A stretch of DNA of 64,000 nt from assembly GCF_014843005.1 (NCBI RefSeq), contig NZ_JACYXM010000008.1, forward strand, positions 1 to 64,000. Direction: 5' to 3'. How positions within the stretch are numbered: position 1 is the first letter of the stretch; each line of letters starts with the position of its first letter. The position numbers were made by a program, and so were the translations under genes. Origin of the DNA: Rhodanobacter sp. DHG33 (lineage in GTDB: Bacteria > Pseudomonadota > Gammaproteobacteria > Xanthomonadales > Rhodanobacteraceae). Shown here piece by piece: positions 34,401 to 43,851 of the stretch. Under the pieces are notes generated by a model. The model was not told the origin of the DNA. It made no database searches and saw only the letters and a list, made by a program, of their open reading frames with translations.

Positions 34401-35294
34401 ATGTCGGATCGCGACCTGCCCTCGTTGAATGCCTTGCGCGCCTTCGAGGCCGCCGCGCGGCTGGGCAGCATGAGCCTGGCCGCGCAGGAATTGCACGTCA
34501 CCCATGGCGCCGTCAGCCGGCAGGTTCGCGCCCTGGAAGAAGCCCTGGGGCAGCCGCTGTTCGTGCGCCAGGGACGCGGTGTCGCACTCACCGCGACCGG
34601 CCAGCAGTTGCGCGAGCAATGCAGCGTCGCGTTCGGGCAGTTGCGGGAAGGCTGGCTGCAGTTGCGGAACAAGCGCGCCACTGCGGCCTGCGTGCTCGGC
34701 TGCTCCGGCAGCGTGCTGGCGCGCTGGGTGATTCCGCGGCTGGAGCGCCTGCGCCACGAACTGCCCGCGCTGACCCTGCACCTGGCCGTACAGGAAGAAC
34801 CCGTGGTCGACCACCTGGCCAGCGTGGATGCCGCCCTGCTGCTGGCGGCGCCGCCCTGGCCAAGCAGTTGGCAGGTGCATGAGCTGGCGCCCGAACGCAT
34901 CGGCCCCGTGCTGAGCCCGCGCTACCCCGGTGCCGACCGCCTGCGCGAACTGCCCGCCAGCGCGCTGTGCGACGAACCATTGCTGCATACCGCTTCACGC
35001 CCGCAGGCATGGCCGGAATGGGCACGCGCCATGGACCTGCCGCCCGAGTCGTTACAACAAACCCAGGCCCTGCCCCATCTCTACTTCCTGCTGGAAGCCG
35101 CCGCGGCAGGACTGGGCGTGGCCATCGCGCCGCAGCCGCTGGTGGCTGACGACCTCGTCAACGGGCGACTGCTCGCACCCTGGGGATTCCGCGAGACCTC
35201 CGCGTGCTGGGCGCTGGTTTCGACGCGGCGCACCGACGATGCGCGGCTTGCCGCGTTGGCGGACTGGCTGCGCCGCGAGCTGGCCGAGGCGTGA
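34401..35294 (+). CDS. trpI: LysR-type regulator TrpI of tryptophan synthase genes
   Basis: A 297-residue LysR regulator. The N-terminal winged helix starts L-P-S-L-N-A-L-R-A-F-E-A-A-A-R and includes H-V-T-H-G-A-V-S-R-Q-V. The effector domain has E-L-A-P-E-R-I-G-P-V-L-S-P-R and L-L-H-T-A-S-R-P-Q-A-W-P. These match my recollection of Pseudomonas TrpI closely, beyond general LysR similarity. The gene is divergent from trpBA, as in Pseudomonas, where TrpI activates trpBA in response to indoleglycerol phosphate. No Shine-Dalgarno is apparent. A palindrome abuts the start. Confidence 0.88.
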   Translation: MSDRDLPSLNALRAFEAAARLGSMSLAAQELHVTHGAVSRQVRALEEALGQPLFVRQGRGVALTATGQQLREQCSVAFGQLREGWLQLRNKRATAACVLGCSGSVLARWVIPRLERLRHELPALTLHLAVQEEPVVDHLASVDAALLLAAPPWPSSWQVHELAPERIGPVLSPRYPGADRLRELPASALCDEPLLHTASRPQAWPEWARAMDLPPESLQQTQALPHLYFLLEAAAAGLGVAIAPQPLVADDLVNGRLLAPWGFRETSACWALVSTRRTDDARLAALADWLRRELAEA

Positions 35295-35306
35295 AAACGG
35301 GCGCGC

Positions 35307-36341
35307 TCAGAGATTCTGCCGCGCACCCTCCTTCAGTTTCTCCACGATCTCCGGCGTCTGCGGTCCCAGCACGCCGCGGCGATGCTCCGGGATGTGCGCC
35401 ACGGTTTCCTCGCCGCCGAACACGTAGTAATCCAGCAGCCTTCGCCACTGCTCCCGCTCCGCCACCGGCAGCTCGCGGAAGGCCAGCAGGCAATGGAACA
35501 GCGCCGCCCTCGCATAGCCGGAGTTGTAGCCGGGCACGTCCACCGGGCTCCACCAATAGTTCATCAGCGCGTTGAGCTGCTGCAGCGACTCCACGTTGTG
35601 CCACCACAGCGGCGGGATGTAGATCGCGTCACCGGGATGCAGCTCCGCCACCTGCGCGGCGGCCAGCGCCTGCTTCAGGCGCGGGTAGCGCGGGTCGTCG
35701 GGCCGGTCCAGCCGCGCCAGGCTGATCGCCGCGCCGGTGGGCGCGAAATCCAGCGGACCGATGTAGAGGTTGGGCAACTGCTCCGGCGGAAACAGGGTGA
35801 AGCGCCGCGCGCCGCACAACACGCAGGCGATGTTGCGCATCGAGTCGAAATGCGTGGGCGTGGTGGCCTTGTTGCCCATCCACAGGCGCGGCTCCACCGC
35901 GGAATCGAGGAACGGCAGCCGGTGGTCTTCCAGCAGGCCCGGCAGGCATTCGCGCACACGTGCGCTCTGGATTACCAGCGCCGGCGCGTTCTCCCGCCGG
36001 CTGTAGTTGGCCAGCCGCTGCAGGCCCATGGTCACCGGCACTTTGAAGTGCTGGTAGCTCATCTCGCCCAGGTCCGCCGAGTAGCCGACGATGCCGTCGG
36101 CTTCCGGCGCCACCATCAGGGTGCTGACTTCGGCGCCGTTGTCCAGCTCGGCCAGCCGCTGCGCGAAAGCAGTATCCGACTGCAGTGCCAGTTGCACGAT
36201 CGGCCAGTCGCGCACCAGTCCGCGGATCACCAGCGGGCGATCGCGGTCGACCAGGATGTGCGGGTCGAAAGGATGATCGGCATCGACCCGATACTCCTCC
36301 ATCGCAGCCGGCACGGGCACCGTGCTGGAACCTTCGCTCAT
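35307..36341 (-). CDS. JmjC/cupin-like Fe(II)/2-oxoglutarate oxygenase family protein
   Basis: A 344-residue cupin_8/JmjC-like protein. The iron site is visible as H-F-D in T-P-T-H-F-D-S-M-R-N (about residue 190) and the distal histidine in W-W-H-N-V-E-S (about 265). P-G-D-A-I-Y-I-P-P lies just ahead, as in FIH and bacterial protein hydroxylases. The C-terminal ~70 residues are helical. Bacterial relatives hydroxylate proteins or small molecules, and the substrate here is unknown. It overlaps trpF by four bases and so is translated as part of the truA-trpF transcript. It is convergent with trpI, 12 bases apart. Confidence 0.85.
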   Translation of the reverse strand: MSEGSSTVPVPAAMEEYRVDADHPFDPHILVDRDRPLVIRGLVRDWPIVQLALQSDTAFAQRLAELDNGAEVSTLMVAPEADGIVGYSADLGEMSYQHFKVPVTMGLQRLANYSRRENAPALVIQSARVRECLPGLLEDHRLPFLDSAVEPRLWMGNKATTPTHFDSMRNIACVLCGARRFTLFPPEQLPNLYIGPLDFAPTGAAISLARLDRPDDPRYPRLKQALAAAQVAELHPGDAIYIPPLWWHNVESLQQLNALMNYWWSPVDVPGYNSGYARAALFHCLLAFRELPVAEREQWRRLLDYYVFGGEETVAHIPEHRRGVLGPQTPEIVEKLKEGARQNL

Positions 36342-36991
36342 GGTTTGCCGTCCCCCTGGTTTGTACGGTGCGCCTCGTCCGCGGCGCGCACCGCCGCGAT
36401 GAAATCCCGCAACTTGCCGGCATCCTTGATGCCCGGCGCCGACTCCACGCCGCTGGCCACGTCCACCGCCCACGGCCGCGCCACGCGTATCGCCGCACCC
36501 ACGTTGCCCGCGTGCAGGCCGCCGGCGAGGATCACCGGCTGCGCAAGGTCACGAGGCAGCAGCGACCAGTCGAAGGCCTTGCCGCTGCCGCCGGCCTCGC
36601 CCGCGGCGTGGCCGTCCAGCAGCAGCGCGGCGGCACGCGGGTAATCCTGCAGGCGCGGCAGTGCGCCGGCCCCCTCTCCCATCGCGATGGCCTTGAGGTA
36701 CGGGCGTCCGAACTGCGCGCACCAGCCGTCGGCTTCGCCGCCATGGAATTGCAGAAGATCCGGCTGCACCGCTGCAATGACTTCATCGACCAGACTGGCC
36801 TCGTCGTCCATGAACAAGGCCACGGCATCCACGAACGGCGGCAACGCGCGACGGATCGCCTGCGCCTGTTCCAGCGCCACCCGCCGCTTGCTGCGCGCGG
36901 TGAACACCAGGCCGATCGCATCCGCCCCCAGCCTTGCGGCCAGCAGGGCGTCCTCGGTGCGGGTCATGCCGCAGCACTTGATACGGGTCAT
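36338..36991 (-). CDS. trpF: Phosphoribosylanthranilate isomerase
   Basis: A TIM-barrel Amadori isomerase of tryptophan synthesis (EC 5.3.1.24), 217 residues. The general-base cysteine is C7 in I-K-C-C-G-M-T near the N-terminus. Substrate phosphate-binding turns include [10 protein letters not shown] and D-V-A-S-G-V-E-S. The catalytic aspartate region is F-D-W-S-L-L. It overlaps truA upstream by four bases and the cupin gene downstream by four, forming a coupled truA-trpF-cupin unit. Confidence 0.97.
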   Translation of the reverse strand: MTRIKCCGMTRTEDALLAARLGADAIGLVFTARSKRRVALEQAQAIRRALPPFVDAVALFMDDEASLVDEVIAAVQPDLLQFHGGEADGWCAQFGRPYLKAIAMGEGAGALPRLQDYPRAAALLLDGHAAGEAGGSGKAFDWSLLPRDLAQPVILAGGLHAGNVGAAIRVARPWAVDVASGVESAPGIKDAGKLRDFIAAVRAADEAHRTNQGDGKP

Positions 36992-37755
36992 TGCGAAACC
37001 TCCGCCGGCAAGCCCCAGTGCGCTTCGTAACGCGGCCCAAGGAAAGTCAGCCCTGACGATGGCGCGGTGGGCCCGGCCACTTCGCGATTACGGCCGGCCA
37101 GCAGTTCGGCGACCCACTCCGCCGGCTGCTCGCCGCGCCCCACCGGCAGCAGCGAACCGACGATGTTGCGCACCATGTGATGCAGGAAAGCATTCGCCTC
37201 GATCTCCACGATCACCTGCTCGCCCTCACGCCGTACGCTTACCGCCAGCACGCAGCGACGCGGGTGGGTGGCCTGACAGGAGACCGCGCGAAACGCGGAG
37301 AAATCGTGTTCGCCCAGCAGCGCCTGGGCCGCGGCATGCATGCGGGCGGCATCCAGCGGCAGGCGTTCCCAGGTGACATAGCGCGCATCCAGCGCCGCGC
37401 GCATCGGCCGGTTGAGGATGGTGTAGCGATAGCGCCGGCTGCGCGCGGAAAAGCGCGCATGGAAATCCTCCGCCACCGGCTGCGCCCACAGCACCGCCAC
37501 GCTGAGCGGGAGGTTGGAGGTGGCACCTAACTGCCAGCTGCGCATCTCGCGTTCCACCGGCGCGTCGAAATGCACCACCTGGCAGCGGCCGTGCACGCCG
37601 GCATCGGTGCGGCCCGCACAAGTCACTTCGACCGGCTGCGCGGCGACCTTCGACAAGGCCTGCTCCAGCGCGCCCTGCACCGTGTTGCCGTGGGTCAGGC
37701 GCTGCCAGCCGAGGAAGTCGGTGCCGTCGTATTCGATGCCCAGGGCGATGCGCAT
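36988..37755 (-). CDS. truA: tRNA pseudouridine(38-40) synthase
   Basis: It isomerises uridines 38, 39 and 40 of the tRNA anticodon stem (EC 5.4.99.12). The 255-residue protein starts [17 protein letters not shown]. The catalytic aspartate is D51 in [21 protein letters not shown] near the C-terminus is also conserved. The start at 37755 agrees with the family. Upstream in-frame codons to 37857 do not. It lies downstream of fimV behind a strong hairpin. Confidence 0.97.
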   Translation of the reverse strand: MRIALGIEYDGTDFLGWQRLTHGNTVQGALEQALSKVAAQPVEVTCAGRTDAGVHGRCQVVHFDAPVEREMRSWQLGATSNLPLSVAVLWAQPVAEDFHARFSARSRRYRYTILNRPMRAALDARYVTWERLPLDAARMHAAAQALLGEHDFSAFRAVSCQATHPRRCVLAVSVRREGEQVIVEIEANAFLHHMVRNIVGSLLPVGRGEQPAEWVAELLAGRNREVAGPTAPSSGLTFLGPRYEAHWGLPAEVSQ

Positions 37756-37841
37756 GGATCGTGCTGTCGATTCAAAGCGGTGAGCGTAACAGGGCGCTCC
37801 TCCAACACGGAACGCCTGGAAGCCATGTACGGGCTCGTGAA

Positions 37842-37872
37842 GCAAACGGGCCGGCATGGCCGGCCCGTTTGC
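37842..37872 (-). terminator. 14-bp hairpin between fimV and truA
   Basis: GCAAACGGGCCGGC and GCCGGCCCGTTTGC form a perfect 14-bp stem with a 3-base loop, 24 bases after the fimV stop. It separates the fimV transcript from truA-trpF or acts as an attenuator. Confidence 0.75.
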
Positions 37873-37895
37873 GGATCACCCGTACGACGCGGTGC

Positions 37896-40145
37896 TCAGT
37901 GCAGGTCGTCGAGCAGGCGCTTGGCGACGTCGCGCTGCATCTGGCTGCCTTCGTGCAGCACTTCCTCGAGCATGGCGCGGGCGCCTTCGGGATCGCCCAT
38001 ATCCATATAGGCGCGAGCCAGGTCGAGCTTGGTGTCCACCGGATCGTCGCTGAACTCGCGCGGCTCGATGTCGTGCCCGGCCGGCTGCACCTGCATCTCC
38101 GGCTCGTCGAAATGCCAGCTCGGTGCCGGCGCATGGGCCGCCTCGGCGGGTTCCGCGGCGTGATGCGCGCTGTCCGAACCGGCTTCGTCGGCCGACTTGG
38201 CTGCGTTGTCGTGCACGGGCGTGATGTCGAAGCTGTAGCTGTACTCGCTCACCTTCACCGGACCCGCCGGCATCGGCGGCGGACCGGCAGGCGTGGGTGC
38301 GGGCGCGGGCGCCGCAACAGGCTCGGCGGCGTACCGGTCGATGTCGAACTCGTGGTGCGCCTCGAGCTCGTCCGCCGACATGGCGCCATGCTGCGCAAAC
38401 AGCGGATGGCTGGGCGCCAGTTCCTCGCCCATGTGGACCACTTCCTGCCACTCTTCCTGGTGCACGTCGCTGACGTGGGCATGCATGGCCTCTGCCGCTG
38501 CTTCGAAATGCTCGACGTCGCGGCGGTCGTAGTACAGGCTGACCAGTTCGAGATGCAGGCCGATGTCGTCGGGGTGCTCGGCCAGTTGGTCGAGCAGCGC
38601 ATCCAGTTCGGCATCGCCGGTGCTGCCCAGCGGCGGCGAGGCTTCGAACCGGTCGGCCAGCGAAGGCGCCGTGCGCGACGGCGCGGCGGCAGGCTTCGCC
38701 GCGCCGCGGCGACGCAGCAGGCCCAGCAAGACCAGCAGAAGGATGACGCCACCCAGCGCTTCGACCCAGAGCTGCGAGTACCAGGGTTCTTCATTGACGG
38801 GCGCCGGCTTGCTGGCGCTCGGCTTCAACGGTGCGGTCTTGGCCGATGTCGCGACCGGCGCGGGCTTACTTGCCACGGCGGGTGCCGTCGAGGCGCTGCC
38901 CGGAACCGACGCCGCTTTCGCGGCAGCGTTCGACGCCGTCGTGCTGCTGGCGGAAGGAGCCGCGGCCGTGCCGGCACCGGCTGGCTTGGCCGCCGGCTGG
39001 GCAGGAGCATTCGCAGCGGCCGCAGCAACTGCAGTCGCCGCTGGAACTGCCTCGGCCGGCATGCCGGCCGCCTTGCGCGCCGCGGCCAGCTTTTGCTGCA
39101 GCTCGGCGATTTCGTTGTCCTTGAGGGCCAGCAGGCGCTGATTCTTGCCGTTGATGTCGGTGAGGTCCTTCAGGCGCGACTTCAGGTCCTCATCCTGCTG
39201 CTGCAGGCTGGCGAGGGTTTCCTGGCTGCGCTGCAAGTCCTGGCGCAAGGCATTGCCGCCCTCCCCGCTACCGGACGTTCCGCCGGCCTTGCCGCCCTGC
39301 TTTGCCGGAACCAGGGCCAGATGGTCGCTTGCGCTGCCCGCGGCTGACGTGGGCGAACTGGACGTGGAGGCTCGCGTACCGGCATCGGCCACGGTCGTCG
39401 GGGCGCTGCCCACCGTGCCATTGCGCCAGTCGCCGTTCTGGCGGCGCACTTCCGCGGCTGCGGCCGCCACGGCGATCGCCTCGGCATCGGCCTTGCTGGG
39501 GATGCGCAGCACCGCGCCAGCTTTCAGCGCGTTGATGTTGTCGTGATAGAACGCATCGGGATTGGCCTGCTTGAGCGCCAGCAGCATCTGGTTGAGGTCG
39601 ACGCCGGCCGGCGCCGTCTGACGGGCCACCGTAGACAGGTTCTGGCCCCGCTCGATCGGTCCGAAACGGCCGTTCGCTTCCTGCTCCGACGCATGCTCGG
39701 ACGGACGGGTATGGGAAGGCGCGGACGCAGCCGCCGATTTCGACGTGCGGGTGGGCGGCGGCAGCTGTGCCAGCGGCAGGGCGCGGTTGCTGCCGGGCGG
39801 ATCGAGCAGGATGGTGAATTCGTGAACGTTCTTCTGGCTTTCGAGCAGCAGGTCCAGGAAGGGATCGTTGACCGCCGTATCGCTGGTGATGCGGATCAGC
39901 TTGCCGCCATCGACCACGGAGACATGCAACGGTATGGAGGACCCTCCGCTGGATGCATCCCCCGAAGCCAGGCGCACGCTGAGCTGCTGCAACTCTGCCG
40001 GCGTGGCCTGCTGCACGGGGATTTCGGCCAGCAAGGGCTGACCAAGCGCGGACTTGACCCGGATCTGCCCAAGGTCCATCGCCAACGCATGACCGCTGCC
40101 AAGCGCCAAGGCCATCAGCAATGGCAGTTTCAACGAACGATTCAT
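37896..40145 (-). CDS. fimV: FimV-like motility/peptidoglycan-binding hub protein
   Basis: A 749-residue inner-membrane protein. It has a signal peptide (about 1-22), a FimV N-terminal domain (about 23-118), a LysM-like peptidoglycan-binding domain (about 162-216), a coiled coil (about 296-360), a long Ala/Pro/Lys linker, one membrane helix (about 459-478), cytoplasmic TPR-like helices (about 512-582), and a conserved ~45-residue FimV C-terminal domain ending at 749. In Pseudomonas FimV organises type IV pili, twitching motility and cAMP signalling at the pole. The start at 40145 gives the signal peptide. A promoter is predicted 70-100 bases upstream. Confidence 0.93.
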   Translation of the reverse strand: MNRSLKLPLLMALALGSGHALAMDLGQIRVKSALGQPLLAEIPVQQATPAELQQLSVRLASGDASSGGSSIPLHVSVVDGGKLIRITSDTAVNDPFLDLLLESQKNVHEFTILLDPPGSNRALPLAQLPPPTRTSKSAAASAPSHTRPSEHASEQEANGRFGPIERGQNLSTVARQTAPAGVDLNQMLLALKQANPDAFYHDNINALKAGAVLRIPSKADAEAIAVAAAAAEVRRQNGDWRNGTVGSAPTTVADAGTRASTSSSPTSAAGSASDHLALVPAKQGGKAGGTSGSGEGGNALRQDLQRSQETLASLQQQDEDLKSRLKDLTDINGKNQRLLALKDNEIAELQQKLAAARKAAGMPAEAVPAATAVAAAAANAPAQPAAKPAGAGTAAAPSASSTTASNAAAKAASVPGSASTAPAVASKPAPVATSAKTAPLKPSASKPAPVNEEPWYSQLWVEALGGVILLLVLLGLLRRRGAAKPAAAPSRTAPSLADRFEASPPLGSTGDAELDALLDQLAEHPDDIGLHLELVSLYYDRRDVEHFEAAAEAMHAHVSDVHQEEWQEVVHMGEELAPSHPLFAQHGAMSADELEAHHEFDIDRYAAEPVAAPAPAPTPAGPPPMPAGPVKVSEYSYSFDITPVHDNAAKSADEAGSDSAHHAAEPAEAAHAPAPSWHFDEPEMQVQPAGHDIEPREFSDDPVDTKLDLARAYMDMGDPEGARAMLEEVLHEGSQMQRDVAKRLLDDLH

Positions 40146-40220
40146 CAGGTGTTCCCCCGAACAAGCCGTAGCCTCCGGCGAGGCCGCCACGATGGCGGCG
40201 CTTCAGCCAGATAGGGCGTC

Positions 40221-40249
40221 ACTTTAGTTAGATGCAGGCGTATCAACAA
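40221..40249 (-). promoter_or_regulatory. Predicted sigma-70 promoter for fimV
   Basis: On the minus strand TTGTTG (40244-40249), a 17-base spacer and TAAAGT (40221-40226) lie about 76 bases upstream of the fimV ATG. They fall in a locally AT-rich gap that also has a direct repeat of GGCGTATC. Confidence 0.45.
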
Positions 40250-40350
40250 TAGGCGTATCGAAGACTTGCGGCGCATTGCTGCTACGCATTCCAGAAATTG
40301 GCGGCCAATCCGGCAACCCGCTCAAGGCCCCCAGACTGGCCAGGCGACAC

Positions 40351-40647
40351 TCAATGCTGCGACCTTGCGGCCTCCCCGGCCTGCTGCGTCGCCTGCAATT
40401 GCTCCTGCAATCTGGTGATTTCCGCGTCCTGCTCCTTGAGCTTTTCCGCCGCCGCCTTGCTGCTGGCCTCTTGCGCGGCCACGTCGTTCTGCAATTGCTG
40501 CACCGCAGTACGCTGCTTGGCGACGGCTGCCGCGTCCTTGCGCGCATCCTTGGAAACCTGCGCCGTGGCGGCAGGCTGGGATTGCGCCCACAGCGCCGGC
40601 GCCAGCAGCGCGCCTGCCAGGACCAGACCAACCATGCCGCGCCTCAC
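40351..40647 (-). CDS. Small exported coiled-coil protein between asd and fimV
   Basis: A 98-residue protein with an N-terminal signal peptide (R-R then a hydrophobic core, cleavage near A-L-W-A-Q at about 21). The remainder is a charged, Gln/Ala/Lys-rich helix with heptad character, including Q-Q-L-Q-N-D-V-A-A-Q-E and L-K-E-Q-D-A-E-I-T-R-L-Q-E-Q-L. It is likely a periplasmic coiled coil. GTG at 40647 overlaps the asd stop as GTGA and gives a good signal peptide. ATG at 40635 is the alternative. I do not recognise a named family. Its place before fimV, whose product is also periplasmic and coiled-coil, suggests a shared envelope role, but this is only context. Confidence 0.65.
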   Translation of the reverse strand: MRRGMVGLVLAGALLAPALWAQSQPAATAQVSKDARKDAAAVAKQRTAVQQLQNDVAAQEASSKAAAEKLKEQDAEITRLQEQLQATQQAGEAARSQH

Positions 40648-41672
40648 AGGTAGTCCTCGATCAGCAGTTCGGCGATCTGCACGGCGTTCAGCGCTGCGCC
40701 CTTGCGGATGTTGTCGGAGACGACCCACAGGTCGAGGCCGTGGTCGTGCGAGATGTCCTCGCGGATGCGCCCCACGTAGACCGGGTCCTTGCCGGCCACA
40801 TCGCCCACCGGGGTGGGATAGCCGCCCGCCTTGCGCTCGTCCATCACCACCACGCCCTCGGCCTGCTCCAGCAGTTCGCGGGCCTGCTTGGCGGTGATCT
40901 TGTCGCGGGTCTCGATGTGCACCGCCTCGGAATGGCCGTAGAACACCGGCACGCGCACCGCCGTGGGGTTCACCTGGATGGAGTCGTCCTCGAGGATCTT
41001 GCGCGTTTCCCACACCATCTTCATCTCCTCCTTGGTGTAGCCGTTGGGCTGGAAGTCGTCGATGTGCGGGATCACGTTGAAGGCGATCTGCTTGGAGAAC
41101 TTCTTCGACTCCACGTCCTGGAAATTCAGCAGGGCCGCGGTCTGCTTGCCCAGCTCCTCCATGCCCGAACGGCCCGCACCGGAAACCGACTGGTAGGTGG
41201 CCACGTTGATGCGCTCAATGCCCGCCGCGCGATGGATCGGCGCCAGCGCCACCAGCATGCCCATGGTCGAGCAGTTGGGGTTGGCGATGATGCCGCGGGC
41301 AGCGTACTGCGCAATGGCGTGCGGATTCACCTCGCTCACCACCAGCGGGATGTCGTCCTGGTAGCGGAACTCGGAGGTGTTGTCGATCACCACCGCGCCG
41401 GCCGCCGCCGCACGCGGCGCATGCACCTTGCTCACCGAGCCGCCGGCGGAGAAGAACGCGATGTCCACGCCCGCGAAGTCGTAGTCGTCGAGGTTGCGCA
41501 CCGTCACCTGTTTGCCCGCGAACTCCACCTTGCTGCCGGCGGAACGCTCGCTCGCCAGCGGCACCAGCTCGCTGACCGGGAACTGGCGTTCGGCGAGAAT
41601 CGAAAGCAGGGTCTCGCCCACGGCGCCGGTGGCGCCGACCATCGCAACCTTGTAACTGCTCTTCTTGCTCAT
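40644..41672 (-). CDS. asd: Aspartate-semialdehyde dehydrogenase
   Basis: It reduces aspartyl phosphate to aspartate semialdehyde with NADPH (EC 1.2.1.11), the branch point to lysine/diaminopimelate, threonine and methionine. The 342-residue protein has the NADP loop G-A-T-G-A-V-G, the catalytic cysteine C134 in N-P-N-C-S-T, and S-G-A-G-R-S-G. It overlaps the 2-hydroxyacid dehydrogenase gene upstream by four bases and the small coiled-coil gene downstream. Confidence 0.97.
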   Translation of the reverse strand: MSKKSSYKVAMVGATGAVGETLLSILAERQFPVSELVPLASERSAGSKVEFAGKQVTVRNLDDYDFAGVDIAFFSAGGSVSKVHAPRAAAAGAVVIDNTSEFRYQDDIPLVVSEVNPHAIAQYAARGIIANPNCSTMGMLVALAPIHRAAGIERINVATYQSVSGAGRSGMEELGKQTAALLNFQDVESKKFSKQIAFNVIPHIDDFQPNGYTKEEMKMVWETRKILEDDSIQVNPTAVRVPVFYGHSEAVHIETRDKITAKQARELLEQAEGVVVMDERKAGGYPTPVGDVAGKDPVYVGRIREDISHDHGLDLWVVSDNIRKGAALNAVQIAELLIEDYL

Positions 41673-42706
41673 CGGGTGGGTTCTTCACGGGTGGGGAAAG
41701 GGGCGCGGGCCACGACCAGCGCTTCGGAATTCAAGAGGTTCGGCGGAGACCCGGCATGCGGGCCGTGGCTGAACAGGGCCAGCACATTGTCCACCGCCAC
41801 GGCGGTCATGGCACGGCGCGTTTCGGTCGTGGCGCTGGCGATATGCGGGCTGAGCAGCGCGTTGTCCAGCGCGAGCAGGTCGGGATGCACCTTCGGCTCG
41901 CCCTCGAACACGTCCAGCCCGGCGGCGGCAAGGCGGCCTTCGCGCAATGCGGCGGCCAGCGCCGCATCGTCCACGATGCCGCCGCGCGCCACGTTCACCA
42001 GCACCGCGGTGGGCTTCATCTGCGCCAGCTCGGCGGCGCCGATGGCGTGGCGCGTCTGCGGCGTCAGCGGCAGCACCAGCACCAGGAAATCGGATTCGCG
42101 CAGCAGCGTGGCCTTGTCCACCAGGCGAGCGCGGCATTCGCGCTCGGTGGTTTCGGGCAGGCGCGAACGGTTGTGGTAGAGCACCGGCATGCCGAAGCCC
42201 TGCGCGCGCCGCGCGATGGCCTGGCCGATGCGGCCCATGCCCAGGATGCCCAGCGTGCGTCCGCGCACGTCGATACCCAGCCAGGCCTTGAAGCCAGTGG
42301 CATGCCACTGCCCCGCGCGCAGCCAGCGCTCGGCCTCGCCGACGCGACGCGCGGCGCCCAGCAGCAGGGCCCACGCGAAATCGGCCACGCTCTCGTTGAG
42401 CACGTCGGCCGTGTTGCTGGCGGCGATGCCGGCCGCGGTGAGCGCAGTCACGTCGAGGTTGTCGTAACCCACGCCGAGGTTGGCGACGATGCGCAGCCGC
42501 TGTGCGCCGGCGATTTCCGCCGCGCCAACGCGATCCTTCAGACCCACGATGGCGGCGTCGCAACCGGCCAGCTTCGCGGCCAGATCGGCAGAGGCGAACT
42601 TCACTTCCGCCGCTTCCTCGCGCACTTCGAAATGCGGCAACAGCCGCGCGATCTCGCTGTCGAAGGTGGGGCGCGACACCCAGACGACCGGTTTGTTGCC
42701 TGCCAT
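41669..42706 (-). CDS. D-2-hydroxyacid dehydrogenase (GhrB/GyaR type)
   Basis: A 345-residue NAD(P)-dependent dehydrogenase. The dinucleotide-binding G-I-L-G-M-G-R-I-G-Q lies at about residue 155. The catalytic Arg is in N-V-A-R-G-G-I-V-D, the Glu in V-F-E-G-E-P, and the His in L-S-P-H-I-A-S-A-T. Length and motifs fit glyoxylate/hydroxypyruvate/2-ketogluconate reductases. The precise substrate cannot be read. It overlaps asd by four bases and starts 24 bases after aroC, so the chain aroC - dehydrogenase - asd is probably one transcript. Confidence 0.9.
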   Translation of the reverse strand: MAGNKPVVWVSRPTFDSEIARLLPHFEVREEAAEVKFASADLAAKLAGCDAAIVGLKDRVGAAEIAGAQRLRIVANLGVGYDNLDVTALTAAGIAASNTADVLNESVADFAWALLLGAARRVGEAERWLRAGQWHATGFKAWLGIDVRGRTLGILGMGRIGQAIARRAQGFGMPVLYHNRSRLPETTERECRARLVDKATLLRESDFLVLVLPLTPQTRHAIGAAELAQMKPTAVLVNVARGGIVDDAALAAALREGRLAAAGLDVFEGEPKVHPDLLALDNALLSPHIASATTETRRAMTAVAVDNVLALFSHGPHAGSPPNLLNSEALVVARAPFPTREEPTR

Positions 42707-42729
42707 GCTCACTCCAGCGCGCCGCTGCC

Positions 42730-43818
42730 TCAGGGGATGCGCGGCGCAACGATGCCCACGTCGCCGCATTGCGCGCGATGGCGCAAGGCGTGGTCCATCA
42801 GCACCAGCGCCATCATCGCCTCGGCGATGGGCGTGGCACGGATGCCGACGCAAGGATCGTGGCGACCCTTGGTGACCACGTCCACCTGCTCGCCGGCCAG
42901 GTTCACGCTGCGGCCGGGGATCAGGATGCTGGAGGTGGGCTTCAGCGCGATCGAGGCGATCACCGCCTGACCCGTGCTGATGCCGCCAAGAATGCCACCC
43001 GCATGATTGGACGTAAAGCCGTCCAAACGCATTTCGTCGCGGTGTTCGCTGCCGTGCTGGGAAACCGCGGCGAAACCGTCGCCGATCTCGACGCCCTTCA
43101 CCGCGTTGATCGACATCAGCGCGCTCGCGAGGTCGCCGTCCAGCTTGCCGTAGATCGGCTCGCCCCAGCCCGGCGGCACGCCTTCGGCCACCACGCTGAC
43201 GCGCGCGCCGACCGAGTCGCCCGATTTGCGCAGTGCGTCCATGGCCTTTTCGAGTTCGGGCACCTGCTCCGCGCAGGGCCAGAAGAACGGGTTCTGCTCG
43301 ACCGCGTCCCAATCGAAGCCGGACGGCGCGATGCTGCCCAACTGGGCGAGATAGCCGCGCACGCGCACGCCGTGGCGCTCGGCCAGCCATTTCTTCGCGA
43401 TCACGGCGGCCGCCACGCGCATCGTGGTCTCGCGCGCAGACGAGCGGCCGCCGCCGCGCGGGTCGCGGATGCCGTATTTCTGCCAGTAGGTGTAGTCGGC
43501 ATGCCCCGGACGGAAGGTCGAGGCGATGTCGCCGTAGTCCTTGCTGCGCTGGTCGGTGTTGCGGATCAGCAGCGCGATGGGCGTGCCAGTGGTCTTGCCC
43601 TCGAATACGCCGGAGAGGATTTCCACCTCGTCCGCCTCGCGGCGCTGCGAGGTGTGCCGGCTCTTGCCGGTGGCGCGGCGGTCGAGATCCTGACGGAACT
43701 CTTCCTCGCTGATCGGCAGCCCGGGCGGACAGCCGTCGATCACGCAGCCGATGGCCGGCCCGTGGCTTTCGCCGAAGGTGGTGACGGTGAAGAGCTTGCC
43801 GAAGGAATTGCTGGACAC
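42730..43818 (-). CDS. aroC: Chorismate synthase
   Basis: It forms chorismate from EPSP using reduced FMN (EC 4.2.3.5), feeding aromatic amino acids and folate. The GTG start at 43818 is chosen because homologues begin [19 protein letters not shown], giving 362 residues against 361 in E. coli. A further upstream GTG at 43848 would add ten residues. Both FMN-binding stretches, the [11 protein letters not shown] region and G-I-L-G-G-I-S-T-G, are intact. No good Shine-Dalgarno is visible for either start. Confidence 0.96.
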   Translation of the reverse strand: MSSNSFGKLFTVTTFGESHGPAIGCVIDGCPPGLPISEEEFRQDLDRRATGKSRHTSQRREADEVEILSGVFEGKTTGTPIALLIRNTDQRSKDYGDIASTFRPGHADYTYWQKYGIRDPRGGGRSSARETTMRVAAAVIAKKWLAERHGVRVRGYLAQLGSIAPSGFDWDAVEQNPFFWPCAEQVPELEKAMDALRKSGDSVGARVSVVAEGVPPGWGEPIYGKLDGDLASALMSINAVKGVEIGDGFAAVSQHGSEHRDEMRLDGFTSNHAGGILGGISTGQAVIASIALKPTSSILIPGRSVNLAGEQVDVVTKGRHDPCVGIRATPIAEAMMALVLMDHALRHRAQCGDVGIVAPRIP

Positions 43819-43851
43819 GGGATTTGGACGTCCGAAGAAGACCCCCACAGC

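Noticed and set aside
40224-40631. 135-codon minus-strand frame overlapping the small coiled-coil gene
   Set aside because: It is Arg/Ser-rich without family features. The alternative frame gives a signal peptide plus coiled coil coupled to asd, which is far more protein-like.
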